DNA from: Anarhynchus alexandrinus
Lineage: Eukaryota; Chordata; Aves; Charadriiformes; Charadriidae
Reading direction: 5' to 3'
Length of the DNA: 64,000 nt
Assembly (NCBI GenBank): GCA_008711295.1
Contig: VUYV01000090.1
Location: 737,331 to 801,330, forward strand
Shown here piece after piece: positions 1 to 13,820 of the stretch (position 1 is its first letter; every line of letters begins with the position of its first letter). The notes under the pieces were generated by a model. It made no database searches. It was given only the letters and a program-made list of their open reading frames with translations, and was not told the origin of the DNA. The translations under genes were made by a program, and so were the position numbers.

Positions 1-3000
1 TGCCGTGATTAATTTCACTAGTAGTTCTTCAGATTTCTAAAATGAAAAACGATTAGCAGTTGTTATAAAAGCTTACTTGTGGGTCCTGGCAAGTTGATGC
101 CATGTGCACACATGAAACGTTAACCATATTAATGACATTGCTTTATGTTAACAGTAACAATGAAAGAGCAGAGAAAGAAATGAAACTCCAGCGTCTTGAT
201 TCCCAAGGCAGTACAAAGAACGCTTGTCACTTTCAGGGTTTTGCTTGTGCAGGCAGAAAAATCCCTTACATACTGCAGAGCTCCTCAAGCCCGCCAGCCG
301 GAGCACAGAGCCACAGCCATTGCACTACATGGTTGTCACAGCTCATTTAAGCACTCTGATCACTCACGGCCTGCTAGGCTCAAAGCTTCCCCAGCGCACA
401 GGTGACAGACATCTGTCTATGTCACCAATTTCATGAGCACAGATCTCTCGGCAGCGGCAGGAGAAGTTCAATAACCAGCTCACAACAAAACGTTCAGAAG
501 CAAAGCATCAGAGGCATTGACAAATGGCAGCGACGTTCTGACAGCGGTCAACAAGGTCACACATGCAAGCAAAGCTTTGTTGTGCACAAACGGCAAAAGC
601 CTGTTATGATCAGGAGCTCTCAAAAGAAAACCCAGGCAAATGAACCATCCAACCTTATTTGTCCTGAAGAAACATAAATCTTTTCAGCTACCAGGGGGAG
701 GTCAGTGCATATAAAATAGAGATAGGTTCAAGCTTCCAGATTGAGATGCAATCTGGATTACAATTTAGAATCATCCCTTTTTTCCTGCTGAAAAAATGCC
801 TTTTCAGGTTTGTTCAGGGGTGTGGGGCTGGGCTTATCTCTATTGCACAGGTCTGACAATGCAAGAAAATGCTTGTCTGAAGCACACTGGAAAAAACACA
901 AACCACGTGTCAGAGAGATTTCAACTGACCATGCATCGATTGCCTCCTGGCAAACAAAACTTGCAGGTTTAGCAGTCATGTTTTCAGGAAAGCAATCCTA
1001 AACTGATTATGAGTGTTTTTACTGTACAGAGGCCTTCTGAGGCAGCACTGCAAGTAAAATTCAATACAAGCAACAAGGCACTGACATCCTGAATGTTTTT
1101 CCTGGGTGTGCAAAAGATGAGAGATTTTTTCCTTCTTTCTTGTCCACACAAGTGAAAAACATGCACTCCTGCCTCAAGCACTGACTCAGTTGTTGCACAA
1201 GGATTATTTGTACCAATTGCCATTAAATCTCTTCAACACAGACTTATTTTGTCCTGTTGCCAAGGCTTTAATGGAAGCTTCATTAAAGCAGCCATAAAAA
1301 AATCATTTCATTTGTGCTAAGATGCACCCTGAACCTGAGCTTGCCTGCCTGGCTTGACTTTCTGTACATCCAGCTGACTTTTGGGTGTCAGACCTCAGCT
1401 GTTACAATCTTCTAGTGCTTATCCACACACACACACACAAAGATTTTCTGATCTTACTATCTATTCACTTTCTATATGTTTCCATCTTCCTGACGAACTA
1501 CATTCACCTAGTTGGCAACTGACCTAGAAGAGAACAAACGTAATCAAGGAATTATTATAGGAGCAATAAATACAATCAAGTCAAGGGATGATATCTCCAC
1601 TGTTGGCTCCCAACCCAAGTTGGGCAGACAGCAAAATATCCCTGCTACATAAAACTCATAAATGGAAAACGCCCTACTACATGCTTTTCTGCCTATGTAT
1701 ACTATGCTAAGAGCATACAGGCACAGGCTAAAAGTTAGTAATCCAGTGTGGGAAACTTGGATGCAACGGGAACTCTAGTCCGGGGAGAGGACAGTAAAAT
1801 TCTAACTCCTTGGGCCATGGGAAGGATCCATAGTGCAGTGAGAAGGAAAGGGATGGGAAAGAGTTGCTCAAGACAAAACCAGAGCAAAACAAGGCAGCTC
1901 AAGGCTTAGGTCTCTGTGACAGCATTTTTCTGAAGAAGTTCTTGTACCTTCACTAGAACCAGACAAAGAGGAGAGGTCCTGTTGAGTTAGCTCAAGGCAT
2001 AGTTCAGAAAACAGTAATGGACAGACTGGTTTAATTTATTATGACTTGGGAAACCTTGGGATAGGTGGAGTCTATAAAGAAATGTCTCTGTACAACACAA
2101 GAGAAATCATCTGTTCACATTTGAAACTAAAAACAATACAGAAGAGTTTTTCAAGATAAGACTTCCAAAAAAACAACAGGTGTGCAGGAGAACAACATGG
2201 TGTAACAGATATTTGAAGGATTAATTCATTAAGCTAGACATTATATTTTCAAATAAAGTTGATAAAATTCTAACAGGAAATAGTGAATTACAGTGTCAAC
2301 AAATAAAATTTGATACAGTAGGTCTATAAAAATAGGTGATCAACTCAATATCACCTTTTCAAATACTTCACAAGAACCTGAAAGTAAGATGGTGGACTGA
2401 AATGCTTGGCCGTATGTGATAACAATGATATCTCAAAAATTCAGTGAAAAGTATAATCTGTGGTGCACAATAATACTGAAGGAAAAATAATTATATAGGA
2501 ATGACATAGTAGGGACATGTGGGAAGGAGTATTTACATGTTAAAGAAAGCTGAGAGTCAAATAGGACACAAATATTAACAATGTCAATAAGAGGCACTGA
2601 ATCCATACAAACTGAATTTTCCATGCCCAAATTGAAAAGGAATATTATTATTACATTCTTAACCATTCAGAGGAGTGGCTGAGAAAAAGAGTGCAAGTGC
2701 AGAAGACTAATAATGGAGGAGTTTTATCTCCATACAAACTGGGTAAATGTGACAATGGGGCATAAGAAACAATTTTACGCCTTTTAAACTACATTTTCTT
2801 GGAACAACTAACGTGCAGAAGAGAAGAGGCAATACTTGATTGTTTCCTGAGTACACTGTTGGATTTGGATCAAAATGATACTGACATAGTGACCATGGTT
2901 ATTGAAAAAAAAAGACAGTCTTAAAAAGAGCAAGTCACACCCATGCCAAAACCCAGCATTTAGTCTTGGCACGTTAGAAGTATAGAACATGACAGAAAAG

Positions 3001-3229
3001 CAGCAACCTGCTACTGGCTAATAACAGCATCTTTCTCAAATGCATGAGAAGCAGGAGGCTTCTGGGTCATGGGCTCTGTGGGGCTGATGGATGATGGGGG
3101 TGTACCAGAGCACACTTGTAGGGGTACAGCTGAATGAAATCTTTGCACTGGTGTTGCCTATGGAGGAGCTTAGTTAGGTTTCTTCACTCACATAGTGCTT
3201 TGCAGAGACAATTAGGAGGAATTGGCTCA
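1..3229. other. No gene seen; AT-rich sequence
   Basis: There are no convincing exons, RNA genes or recognisable repeats apart from a (CA)8 tract at 1424-1439. ORFs here are short and have no splice support. Confidence 0.6.
1424..1439. repeat. (CA)8 microsatellite
   Basis: Eight perfect CA units read directly from the sequence. Confidence 0.9.
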
Positions 3230-3520
3230 AACCGAAGAGCCAGTAGTAAAGGTTTTAGAACAAATCAGTAGAAGTAGTAGTAGAAAATGCTCAAAAAACA
3301 GGTAACCTTGAAGAGTTCTAAAGGAATTCAAACACAGAGTTGCTAAGCTATTAACTGGGAGATGTAAACGCTCACTTAAATCAGACGTATTAGCTGAAGA
3401 ATGGAGGATAGGAAATCTGATGACAATTTCTTGAAAGATTTCCAGGAGTAAGACCAATAAATCTAACTTCCTTCCAGGGAATCAGCAAAAACTATAATAG
3501 GAACAGAACTCCGTTCAAAC
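3230..3520 (+). mobile_element. Very old CR1-clade LINE fragment (reverse transcriptase start)
   Basis: From about 3315 one plus-strand frame reads VLKEFKHRVAKLLTGRCKRS and then LKSDVLAEEWRIGN. This follows the CR1 pattern in which LKE...AK.L is followed by a short helix and a (D/E)(D/E)W(R/K)xxNxxPIF element at the start of the RT domain. The frame then breaks. The DNA is far more diverged than the other CR1 copies here, so it is probably an ancient amniote-age insertion. Confidence 0.55.
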
Positions 3521-5434
3521 CACACATAATCTAGCCCTGTGAGGCTTGGATTGTGACACCTTTGAGGATCTACAGGGACAGGACCCACACTAATTCATAT
3601 TCCAGAGTATACATTGCATATTCTAACATAAGTGAACAATTTTCTGATCCAAAAAAAAAAGTTTTTAAATTTAACTGCTTAGTCGGTGTGGTCTAGATCA
3701 CCAAAGCCAAACAAACAAACAAAACCCACCAAAAAAACAACCTTCTTACACTTGATTGATGAAGTACAGTAAATAGCAAAAACAACTGATAACCTATGTA
3801 CTTAAATTGATTATGTAGTGCCAAGGAACATACACTGATCATATATGATTCCGCTTCCACAGTTCACAATCCCGTGACGTCTCATGTAATCGGTTTTTGT
3901 TACATTCCCATTTACTCTGCCTTAGCTTGTTCTTCTCCTTCCTCTGATTGATTTTTCCATTTCCTACGTATCATTTATCTCACGCTCTTGTGCTGACAAC
4001 CTGTTCTCTGGCCTATGCCATTCCCTGTAATATCTAATGATTTTCCCATTCTTGCTGCTCAGCTAGTTTTCAGTATGTTTTCTCAACTAAATACAAAGGT
4101 CTTCATATATTTTTTGGTATACCTTTGTTCAACTTTTTGTCTCATCACTGTTTAAACCTGTAGAGCACTCCTGTATTAACCATAGCTCTTGTTTAACCTT
4201 GTGACAGCAAGATATTTTCCCATGACTACTCAAAACTGATTTTGTCTGATGAATTCGAGCTCTGATCTTTTTATTTCATCAATAATCATTTGGCCTAAGA
4301 GTTCTCAAATATTTAACATGGCACATTGCATTTCATCTTGCTTTTCATACGCCTTTAGTTTCCTGAGCTTTGATCTTCATTCAAATTGCTGGGTTGCGGA
4401 GAGTACTGATCATATGTTAAAGCTCTTTATCTCTGAAATGACCATGACCTAATCAATTTAAAGATGATTTGTAGCCAACAGTCCATCAGTTAAATAGGTT
4501 CTATAGCCTCATGAGCTGCCTGAGAACTAGGTACCAATTTACTTCAAAACAGAAAACAGCATTGAACACATTTTTTGATGTTAAACACTATTCCACGTTA
4601 GAATTCATGTAGAAAATTGTTAAACAATTTCCACCTTAATGAAAGTTTGAACCTTCTTTACAGGTTTCTAGAATCATTCTTACAGTTTGTGTGCAATCCA
4701 ACCATGCCAGAACAAGAAGCGCAAGGCCAACTAACATATTGCTGTAGCTACTGTTATTAGAACACAGCACCATTATCTAAAGTCATGGACCCATACTTAT
4801 CTGCAAATGTGTTGAAATGGCGCTTGTGAAAACGGGACAATTATTATGTGTCAGATTATCTAGAAAGAGACAATCTGCAAAGGACAAGAGACAAGTGCAC
4901 CAATTAGGTGCAGCATGGTGTGTATGGTTGCCTCACCATGTCATCGCAGCAGATTACAACTCTGAAAGCAAGATTGAGGTGAGTGAAACAGACAGGCTAA
5001 AATTATTCCAGAAATTGAAGATTATGGCCACTGACTTTCTCTTGATTTTTAATGACAGATCAGATACTTAGGGCTCCACCTCATACATGACAATCTCTAT
5101 ATGGTCATGTAAGAAGAGACGGGGCTTTTTTAAACAACTATCTAATGTTAAAATCAATTTCAAGGGCTCATTAATATCCAAATTATAAGAATTTGGCAGT
5201 GAGGTTCTGTAGTTTTTTCCAGAGAAACCAATGGCAAAACTCCCATTGAAAGGAAGACTTTAAATGCACTATTATTTTCAGACAATGGGTTCTAATAAAA
5301 GATTGAGTCAGAATTATCAGCCTAAAGATGACTGAGCAGAACACAGAAATAGATTTCAAGTATATAAAAAGTTTTTGCAAAGAGAAAAATAACAATATTC
5401 ATTGAGAAAAGGATATTAAATAAGGAATTTAAAC

Positions 5435-5535
5435 TGGACTTTAAAGTGAGAAAGCTCAGCTTAGACAACAAGAAAAACTTCCTAATGTTAACAATTGTGA
5501 AATAGTGGGCTAGAGTACCTGGAGAAATTTTCAGG
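5435..5535 (+). mobile_element. Old CR1-like 3' fragment
   Basis: The stretch with GCTCAGCTTAGACAACAAG, AAAAACTTCCTAATGTTAAC and a following GTGAAATAGTGGGCTAGAGT corresponds to the conserved CR1 3' coding end (a '...F...L D...RKNFL...N...V..WN.LP' pattern), sense orientation and heavily mutated. Confidence 0.45.
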
Positions 5536-8500
5536 TCTTAAAATATGAGTGTTTCTCAGTCACAGGACCTCCTCAGGGGTTTTGACAGAGTCCAGAATAA
5601 TTGTAAATATTATACAGCAACAGACAGCAGCAGCTCAGTAACCCCAGATGGCAGCAGAAGAGTATTCCTAACTTCTGCGTGAGAATGGAGCATAACTACT
5701 GTCTGTCAAACTTCTGCACTAGCGGGGGAATTACCAACACCAATTCAACTAGAGCAAGAGAGTGAATACAAATTATTTCGGGTAGCAGGTCTATCTGGTT
5801 ACCATTTCTTTGTCCCAGAACAACTGAGATTTTTTTCATTCATAGACCGGTAAAAGGCTCACCTATGAAACTTGAAAAAAAAAACCAAACAAGTGGTTAT
5901 ACACAATCATCTGTGAGAAGTTAAACAGGTCTAACTGATCCTACCTTGAGGCAAAAGAATCAATCCTGAAATCCTTTCCAGAATTATTTTCTGTTATTCT
6001 AATGATCCTATTTGGCCTAGAGAAAGAAAGAAGGGAAAATATGCATTGCACCAATTGCACTAGCACACGTGCTACAGGATATAATTATATTCCATTGCTT
6101 TTATAAACATGTTAAAGCTATTCCTTTCCAGATATTTTAAAATAAAAGACATCAGGAACTCCTATTCCACATTAAGGAATGTCCACAGACGCGAGTAATC
6201 CAGCAGTGTTCTTCCAAAATAACTACATAAGCATAGAAGCCCTTACTTAAAATGAGCAGTATGAATGTCTGAAAATAACTTAAACACTGACTAAACATTA
6301 CATGAAATGGCTTGAGAAATAGATTCATGGGTTGAAGAACAGAAAACAGACTAGAGATGCTTCTATTTTACCATTCCTGTTGAAGCTTTTCTCTCCTCTC
6401 TATCTTACTATACCTTTTTAAGTGGCAAGCATTTACTAATCAAATGTGAAGACATCAAGCTACAATTCAGACCTCCGTTAACTAAATAAAAACAATTTAG
6501 AGGCACGTTAGCGAGAGAGTTCCATCTCAATCCAATGTTTTTGTTATGAAGATAATGACTAACACTTCCTATAGGAATAAACAGGAAGGAAAAGAGAAGG
6601 ATCCAAAGTAGATCTGCACTGAGAGACAGGAAAAACTGCTGTGGAACCTGTTAGATAGCAGTGAGAACAAAAAGTTGGCATGGTAAGTTAAAAAAAAAAT
6701 TGTCATTATCGATAGTAGTCTTCTTGAGGTTTCCTCTGTTCTTTGCACATACAAACAAGTTACCAAAACCAGGACAGCATCTGAACTGGTTAACCTTTCA
6801 TAACATTTTATGTTAATCAAGAACATCACTTTTCTAAAATTTTATAACAACAACTGCTGAGACAAAGAATCGATCCTTCAGAACTTTATGTTTAAATTCC
6901 TTTATTTTTTTCCAGGTTTTCAAGAGTTTGCTTTTTTGCTACCACATTCAAAAACTTACCTGGATAGTAGTCATAGCCATTTGCCATTACTGCTCTCAGA
7001 AAGTTCTCTTAGTTTTAAGCATCTCTTTACTGGACTTGAACACACTCTGTCTGATTGCTTCAATAATACTCAGGTCTCCTGCATTCCCTAACCTAACACC
7101 TTCTTAATGTGACACAAATATTACTAAGGTCTCCTCCTGCACTTTATGACCTATGTGCTTAGACAAAGATTGTCATGCAGTTATGCAGTTCCTCTGTTTG
7201 GATTTCCTCAAGTTTGCTGTCTCCCTGTAACACCCCCACCCCCACCCCCAGCATTTTCACAATGCATATAGAGTTTAAAAGTATGTGGTCATGCAAATGT
7301 CTATTCCAGTGACTGCCTATGGGCCTTAACGCTGAAGTGAATTCCATTCATAAAGCAAGGTGTAAGTCCCTTAACTCATTAACATTAGAGTATGACTGCC
7401 AAGTCTGTGTCGTTTCTGAGAATGGAAACAGATGAAACTCCGTATTAGTTTTCCAGCTATGCTCAGCAGCAGTTTGAAGATTTTGAGCCATTTAAAAGAC
7501 TTCCTTTAAGAATGTTTCCTTAGCATCTAATTACTTTTTTCTCTCAGATCACTCTAATCAACAGTTGCCTAATTTGCCAGGAGTTAGCTACACATACAAA
7601 TATTAACATAGGGGAATCCAAAAGGGCTACAAAGCCTTAAAGTGATTCAAGGCACGTTTTTTCCTGTAGGGATGCTGGTCCTTCCAGCATACAAGGAAGG
7701 ACTAGTGGGTGATAACAAGCCCAGGAGTGGAGTCTGACTGTGACTGGAGGCAGAAGAGGCTTCAGAAAAAGACCTCATTCAGGTCTGCTGTTCTGACCCC
7801 TGATTCTCCCGGGCAGCCCCTGCTGTGGTAGGTAAAAGCAAATACGATGCTTTTTATCCACCACCCTCGAGGACAGGAATTCTTTCTTTTTTCTTAGTGT
7901 CTGAACAACAGATACCCTTCTTTTGTCACTTCCAAATCAAATATTCAGCTTCAATGCACCACCGGCATTTCTCCTCTGGTCACAGCATGTGTACAGCATA
8001 ATGATGCTTTCTCTGTAAATCAGACAGAGCTGTAGTGTAGCTGGAGTGACAGGTTCACACTCTGATAAGTTGCCATGATTTCTATATAAGCTTTAAAAAT
8101 AGGGTTGATGAATAGGTTGAATAGCATGAAACTAAGGCAGGAGCCTGAAACAAAGCCCAAAAGTAAAACATAGCAGAATACCTAAAGAAAACACCCTGAC
8201 ACTGAAATAACACTATGACACTTCCTCTCCTGTCCCCTTCTATCAATGTTCAAGACTACTGTCAGGCAAGTGGTAATATAATTGGCAACTGGTGATATAA
8301 TTGCCCTCATATTGTCAATAAAGTAAAATGCGGAGGTATGCACACTTGGGGCCAAAAGGCCCTGGGTGGTTCTTTAGTGTAATGTAAATGTGTAAAACTG
8401 GTTTTAAAAGTGTCATTGTCAAACAAGGGGGAAGTTCCTTGGAAATGCTGAAGTCCATCAATATCACACAACTTGGAAAGTTGCTTGCCCTTTAGTCCTC

Positions 8501-11279
8501 AAGGTGGGAAAGAGCTGATTTGTGAGAAGGCTCTACAGAGCACATGGCTTTCACTCGTTGTGGAGCCTTTGTACGAGATTTGAGCAGCCAGCCCACTTTT
8601 GGTGAAAATGAGTACAAGCTCACTACAACAGATAGTGTTAGAGAGCAACAGAAACAAAATATACAATAGACAGGGGAAACAGAGTAGGAGGAACCTAAAA
8701 GCCACTGCAGAAAGAAAGAAAAGATGTTACATTATCACAGGCAGGATTCAAATATATAAACAGTAAATTATTAGTGTTTGAATCACCTAGAGAATAAACT
8801 TAAGAATTTTAGTTGTATGCCAAGAAAACCAAAGCCTGAAGTCACTCATGACTTGCAGAGCTAGACGCGAAACAGCTGTTGAGCTTGTGATGATCATCTA
8901 GTTAGATGACTAGTCCATAGCTTTTTAATCGGCCTTTCTATTCTCAGTCACTGCTTTGAGAACAGATTTCATAAGTAGTGGCTGTCATCTACCATCTATG
9001 ATCTGTTAAAGATCTGATATGTCCAGCTTCCATGAAAAAACAATTTCTTTTGAGTTCAAATAAATTGTTCCCCACTGATAGATACCATATATCAAAATCT
9101 ACCACCAGAACTGATGCAAAGCAGCCCCTTCTTGGTAGTCGTATCAGAGAAACCAAGGACTGAATGTATATAAAATTCTACTTGTGCAAATGATTAAATG
9201 TATACTGCATCTGCCTGTTCTTGATCACTTTTTAGACATATTGTCCAAAGCAGACAGATAACCTTGCATTTCAAGTTTCACCCCTTCTTACCAGAATCAT
9301 TTTTCAAAATTCTTTATCAACACGGAATTAGGTCCTGGGTTTGGGATTTTTCTCAAGTGTTTGGGGATATTAACAGGGTTTGGAAGATGACAGCATTTCA
9401 TACAGGGGTCAGAGAAAGACTTGGGAAGATTAGATTCCTTAACAGAAATCTCAAAACAGACAAACTATCAGAAACCCTGCGAAATTATAAACTGCAAATG
9501 ATTCTCCCTTCTGATTTTCAGCCACACTCAAGCTCCAGATAGGAAGATCACTTTCTTCTTGAAGCAACACTGAGTTCAAATCTGCTCTTATCTAGATGAT
9601 CGAATCAAGCCAATGTAGTTTCAGGTAAAGACTGAAAAGAGTAGCAAAGCAACCAGCCAATTCTCTTGATTCTCTATGAGGCCCCAAATGGGACAGGAAT
9701 CCCTCCATCAGCTCATGTAGATAGACAGTTCTACATCCCAGGCTGTCAGCAGATCACATTTTACAAATATTACCTCCACTTAAGTTGTATTTGTGTTTGT
9801 TATTCCTGCAGTAATTATCCTTCTGGTTGTACTTTAAAATACTTAATTCAATTAGACAAACGAAGACATCAGAGGTTGTATAAATGCACGCTGCAAAAGA
9901 AATGTGCAAGAGGACCTCTACGTCTTTGGATATGGTTTTGGCAGATGTCCTGATTGCAAACACAATCTCTTTAATGTTCAAATTATGTTCTCTTAATGGT
10001 GTTTGCCCTCAGTACATGGGCTGTAATTTACAAGCTGTAAAGGTACAAATCCAGTTTGTGTCTGCTACTGTAGGTATTATTGCTCTATTAATACCTATTA
10101 AGTCTCTGAAATATATTAAAAATCACCTTCAACACATTTTTCATGGAATGTTTCAGGCTAATGCATATTAAATAAAAAGTGTAATAGTCAGGAGGCAAAT
10201 GACGCTGTCTATAATCAAAAAAGGAAAAACAAAAATATAAATGTGTTTAAAAGACATTCTTACATTTGCACCTGAGGGATGGGCTAACAACCTAACAGGA
10301 ATTTGTAGAAAACCAACACTTAAAAAGACATTGCTGTCAGTATTAACAAGTAAAATAAAATCAAAAACAATTGGAGGGTACCTAACTTTGTGTACCTAAC
10401 TTACATTTCTAGACGCACAAATAAAATTTCATGCCTCATTGAGTGCTAAGAAAACTTCATTATGTCTCTAAATTCTGTGCATAAAAACCCTGACATTTTA
10501 GTGAGTATGACTGTCAGCAGGTTTTTGAGTCCATCTGATAGCACTTTGGAACACCTGCAGCTTTCCAAATAACAGAGAACAAAATAAGCATCTTTTGAAC
10601 CAGCAACATATCTACTATAAGTAAGAAGTGAACAGATAAACAACTTCCCAAACATTTAGAAAGAAGACTTGCACAGAAAGATTTTTCCTACACAGATCTC
10701 AAATTAATGATGGTATAATGAGCTTGAGAGGACAAAGTACAGCCAAATATGAAGGGAAAGGTGTGTGTGTGAGTCAGGCAGTATACTGCAGTAGTTGCGA
10801 ATTTCCAAGATAAGAGATCGAAACTACACAGAAATCAGATTTTACTTGCCTGTTTCATGCACCATTTAAAATATATGGTTTCAATGAATAATAAGAACGA
10901 AAGAATACCTGACATGAATTTCCTAACTTGTCATCCCAAGTATACATAGAGACTGATCAAATAACATACAGTTCACCAAGAAAAAGAGTCAGGGCGTGAT
11001 GTGTACCAATGGCTGACGCCTTCCAAGCAGCTGGGTTGGAAGACAGGAAGCCTGCACTCTGTGTGCTTTCCAACACTCACTGCAGAGAGCACATTTCTAC
11101 AGGATCACCAGAGCTGAATGTTTGCAAATGCCCCTAATGCCACCTCTGAGATCCTAAGAAATACACCAAAAAAAAAAGAAGAAAAACCATGAAGTCATGA
11201 AAGAAATACAAAAGGAAGCTGTATAAATACAAAAGCTGTTATTAGTATGTTGAAAATATTGTCTTCAATATAGAGATAC
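5536..11279. other. No gene seen
   Basis: AT-rich sequence without supported exons or RNA genes. A C-rich tract with three C5 runs lies at 7230-7251 (G-rich on the minus strand). A stretch near 8100-8160 faintly resembles antisense LINE sequence but was not accepted. Confidence 0.55.
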
Positions 11280-11801
11280 AGCTTTGTCGTGGTTTAACCC
11301 CAGCCAGCAACTAGGACCACACAGCCTCTTGCTCACCCCCCTCTCCACCCCAGAAGGGTAGGGAGAAGAGGAAGAAAAGGAGGGGAAAGGAAAAAAAAGA
11401 CTTTGTGGGTCGAGATAAAGACAGTTTAATAGAACAATAATGGAAAGGGAAAATAACAATAATAACAATAATAATGGTAAAAGAATATACAAGACAAGTC
11501 ACTCTCACCACCCAGTGAATTGGTTGCCCAGGCCGACCTGAGCAGAGATCACGGAACCCTGTCCTCCTGGCCAACACCCATTTATATACCAAGCATGCCG
11601 TCTATGGTATGGAATATTCCATTGGCCCTTCTATTGTTTTGTCTATGCTCCTTCTCAGCTTCTATCGGAAGCTTGACTAGTATAAACATCACTTAGCAAC
11701 AACAATATGCATTATTGACATTCTGTTCATACCAAATCTGAAAACACAGCAAGCACTAGAAAGAAAATTAACTCTATCTCACCTGAAACCAGGACAAGCT
11801 T
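11280..11801 (-). mobile_element. Solo LTR, ERVL-like, with 5-bp target duplication
   Basis: The LTR is 11285-11796 (512 bp). On the minus strand it begins TGTCCTGGTTTCAGG and ends AACCACGACA, so it has TG...CA ends. It is flanked by perfect AGCTT copies at 11280-11284 and 11797-11801, the 5-bp duplication typical of ERVL-class integration. A TATATAAA box is visible on the minus strand near 11581-11588. No internal viral genes flank it, so it is a recombination-derived solo LTR. Confidence 0.9.
11581..11588 (-). promoter_or_regulatory. LTR TATA box
   Basis: TATATAAA on the minus strand inside the solo LTR, preceding a G-rich region as expected for an LTR promoter core. Confidence 0.5.
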
Positions 11802-12471
11802 ACTTTGCCATACTTCCCCTATCTAATAAATAAAGTTGAGTAGGAGGTCATGGTATTGTGGGTCATTGCTTTAGCAGGCTATGGGCAATCTTTCTCAGCC
11901 CTCTGAAACGTTACCAATTCCATGCCCCTTTATTTGTGAGTTATTTTCAGTTTCATAAAAATACTTATCAGCAACAAGAGACCAAATTGTGCCAGAATTC
12001 TTGATTTTACCTTTTGCAGATTTTTTTTCTCACAATCCTAATATACTTTGCAGGAGGTTTTTTAGGATATAACAAGCTAAAGAAAAAAAGACAGATTTAA
12101 TGACTGTTGCAAGGAAGCCCTATTTAAATAGCACATTTCATGATTCATATAAATTTTATCTATTTGTTTCAATGGTGCAATGTACCATTTCCTCTTTACC
12201 ACTGAATAACTAAAAAAGAAAGTCATTCTGTGTCTAGTCAGTACCGTCTAGAAAGACTATCACACAAGAGCAGTTAGAATTTTCACAATCAAAAAATTGT
12301 TGTCAGCCTGCAGGGTGGGCTCATATTCCTTCATGATTATTGTATATTGAACACTTTGTGATTATAACTGGAAATGCTGACATCCACAGCAGTGATTAAA
12401 ACTGAGTTTTGCAGACCAGTTCTAAACTGGGTTTTCCAGATCAGCTATGAGCTCATAAAGGAAATTGACAA

Positions 12472-13175
12472 GATCACAGAATGATTGAGGTTGGAAGGAC
12501 CTCTGGAGGTCACATGGACCAACTGCCCTGCCACCTAGGTTACTCAGGATCATGTCCAGGTGGCTTTCCAATAGATCCAAGGACAGAGACTACACAACCT
12601 CCCTGGGAAACCTATGCCAGTGCCCCATCACCATCATAGTAATAAAAAAAAAAAAAAAGTGATTCTTGATGTTCAGAAGGTTCCCGTGTTTCAGTTTGTG
12701 CCCCTTATCTCTTGTCCTGTGACAGCACCACTGAAAAGAGCCTGGGTCCATCTTCTTTCCACCCTCCCTTCAGGTGTTTATACACATTGAGGAGATATCC
12801 CTCTCAGCCTCCTCTACACTAGGCTGAACAGTCCCAGTTCTCTCAGCCTTTCCTCATAGTAGAGATGCTCCTGTCCTTTCATCACCTTCGTGGCTCTTCA
12901 TTGAACTCTCTCCAGTATGTCCATGTCTCTCTTGTACTGAGGAACCCAGAACTGGACATAGCATGCCAGGTGTTGCCTCACTAGTGCTGAGCAGAGGGGA
13001 AGGATCACCTTCCTTGACCTGCTTGCAAGACTCCTCATAATGCAGCCCAGGATGCCATTAGCCTTCTTTGTGGCAAGGACACATTGCTGGCTCATGTTCA
13101 GCTTGGTGTCGACCAGGACCTCCAGCTCCTTTTCTGCATCTGCACACCCCCATCCATCCACCACTCTAGTTTTTG
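12472..13175 (-). mobile_element. CR1 LINE 3' fragment
   Basis: Starts with the reverse complement of the CR1 3' end (CACAGAATGATTGAGGTTGG) and runs back through the 3' UTR into the C-terminal coding part. The minus frame 13164-12898 gives [20 protein letters not shown], a standard CR1 ORF2 end. It is 5'-truncated, as usual for CR1, and no intact ORF remains. Confidence 0.92.
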
Positions 13176-13659
13176 CCCTTTTTTTTCAGTTTGTTAGTGG
13201 CAGTACTAGGACATCCGTGCAATCAGCTGCATCAACAACAGCTAGGAATGATGGCAAAATGCAGCTTTATATGACTATATCACTGCTTCTGGATTTTATC
13301 TTTTAAATACATTATTAACTGTTGTGTGAGTAACAGGACTGGAAAGTGAGTCAAGCTCACAGAAACTAAATTATATCTCCTCTTCAGGAACACATAGAAA
13401 AGTTTCTTTTTTCAAATAAGTAAATAATTATAAGAATATTCTTAGATGTAACATCTCCATTGTGAGAGAAGAAAGAGGATCTAATTGCTAAAATACAAGT
13501 CAAAGAATCAAGAGGCTTTGATCCTACAGCTTGGAGTAAAATAAGTCCACAACAAACTCTCAAGAACTTGCAGTTCTCATTCATGATATGAGATGTTTGA
13601 CTCAACAAAACCTTCCACCAGAGTTCTGGTCCATGGGTAAAAGAGCTAAGCTATTGCTA

Positions 13660-13820
13660 CCTCCTCTGTCTCTTTGTATAGCTTTTGCATTTGCAAGATG
13701 AGAATCTTAATCTTTACCTTGTTTGGGTGCTAAGAGATTTAGTTCATTAATGTTTGTAAAGCACTTCAGAGTCTTAGATGTAAAGCTGCACAGGAATGCA
13801 AATTACTATTAAGTTCTCCC
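13660..13820 (+). mobile_element. Old SINE tail (MIR/CORE-like)
   Basis: The order of motifs is that of amniote tRNA-derived SINE 3' regions: AAGATGAGAATCTTAATC, CTTTACCTTG, GTTTGTAAAGCACTTCAGAG and a final AATGCAAATTACTATTA. It is diverged, and the tRNA head is not clear. Confidence 0.55.

Noticed and set aside
4817..5071. 84-codon plus-strand ORF beginning MALVKTGQLL
   Set aside because: No splice sites, promoter or family pattern; length is ordinary for chance in 64 kb.
8100..8170. Faint similarity to antisense LINE text (GGTTGAATAGCATGAAACTAAG)
   Set aside because: Too short and too diverged to assign to CR1 or L2.
9666..10171. Overlapping plus and minus ORFs of 75-95 codons
   Set aside because: Cysteine- and tyrosine-rich readings typical of random AT-rich frames; no splice or family support.
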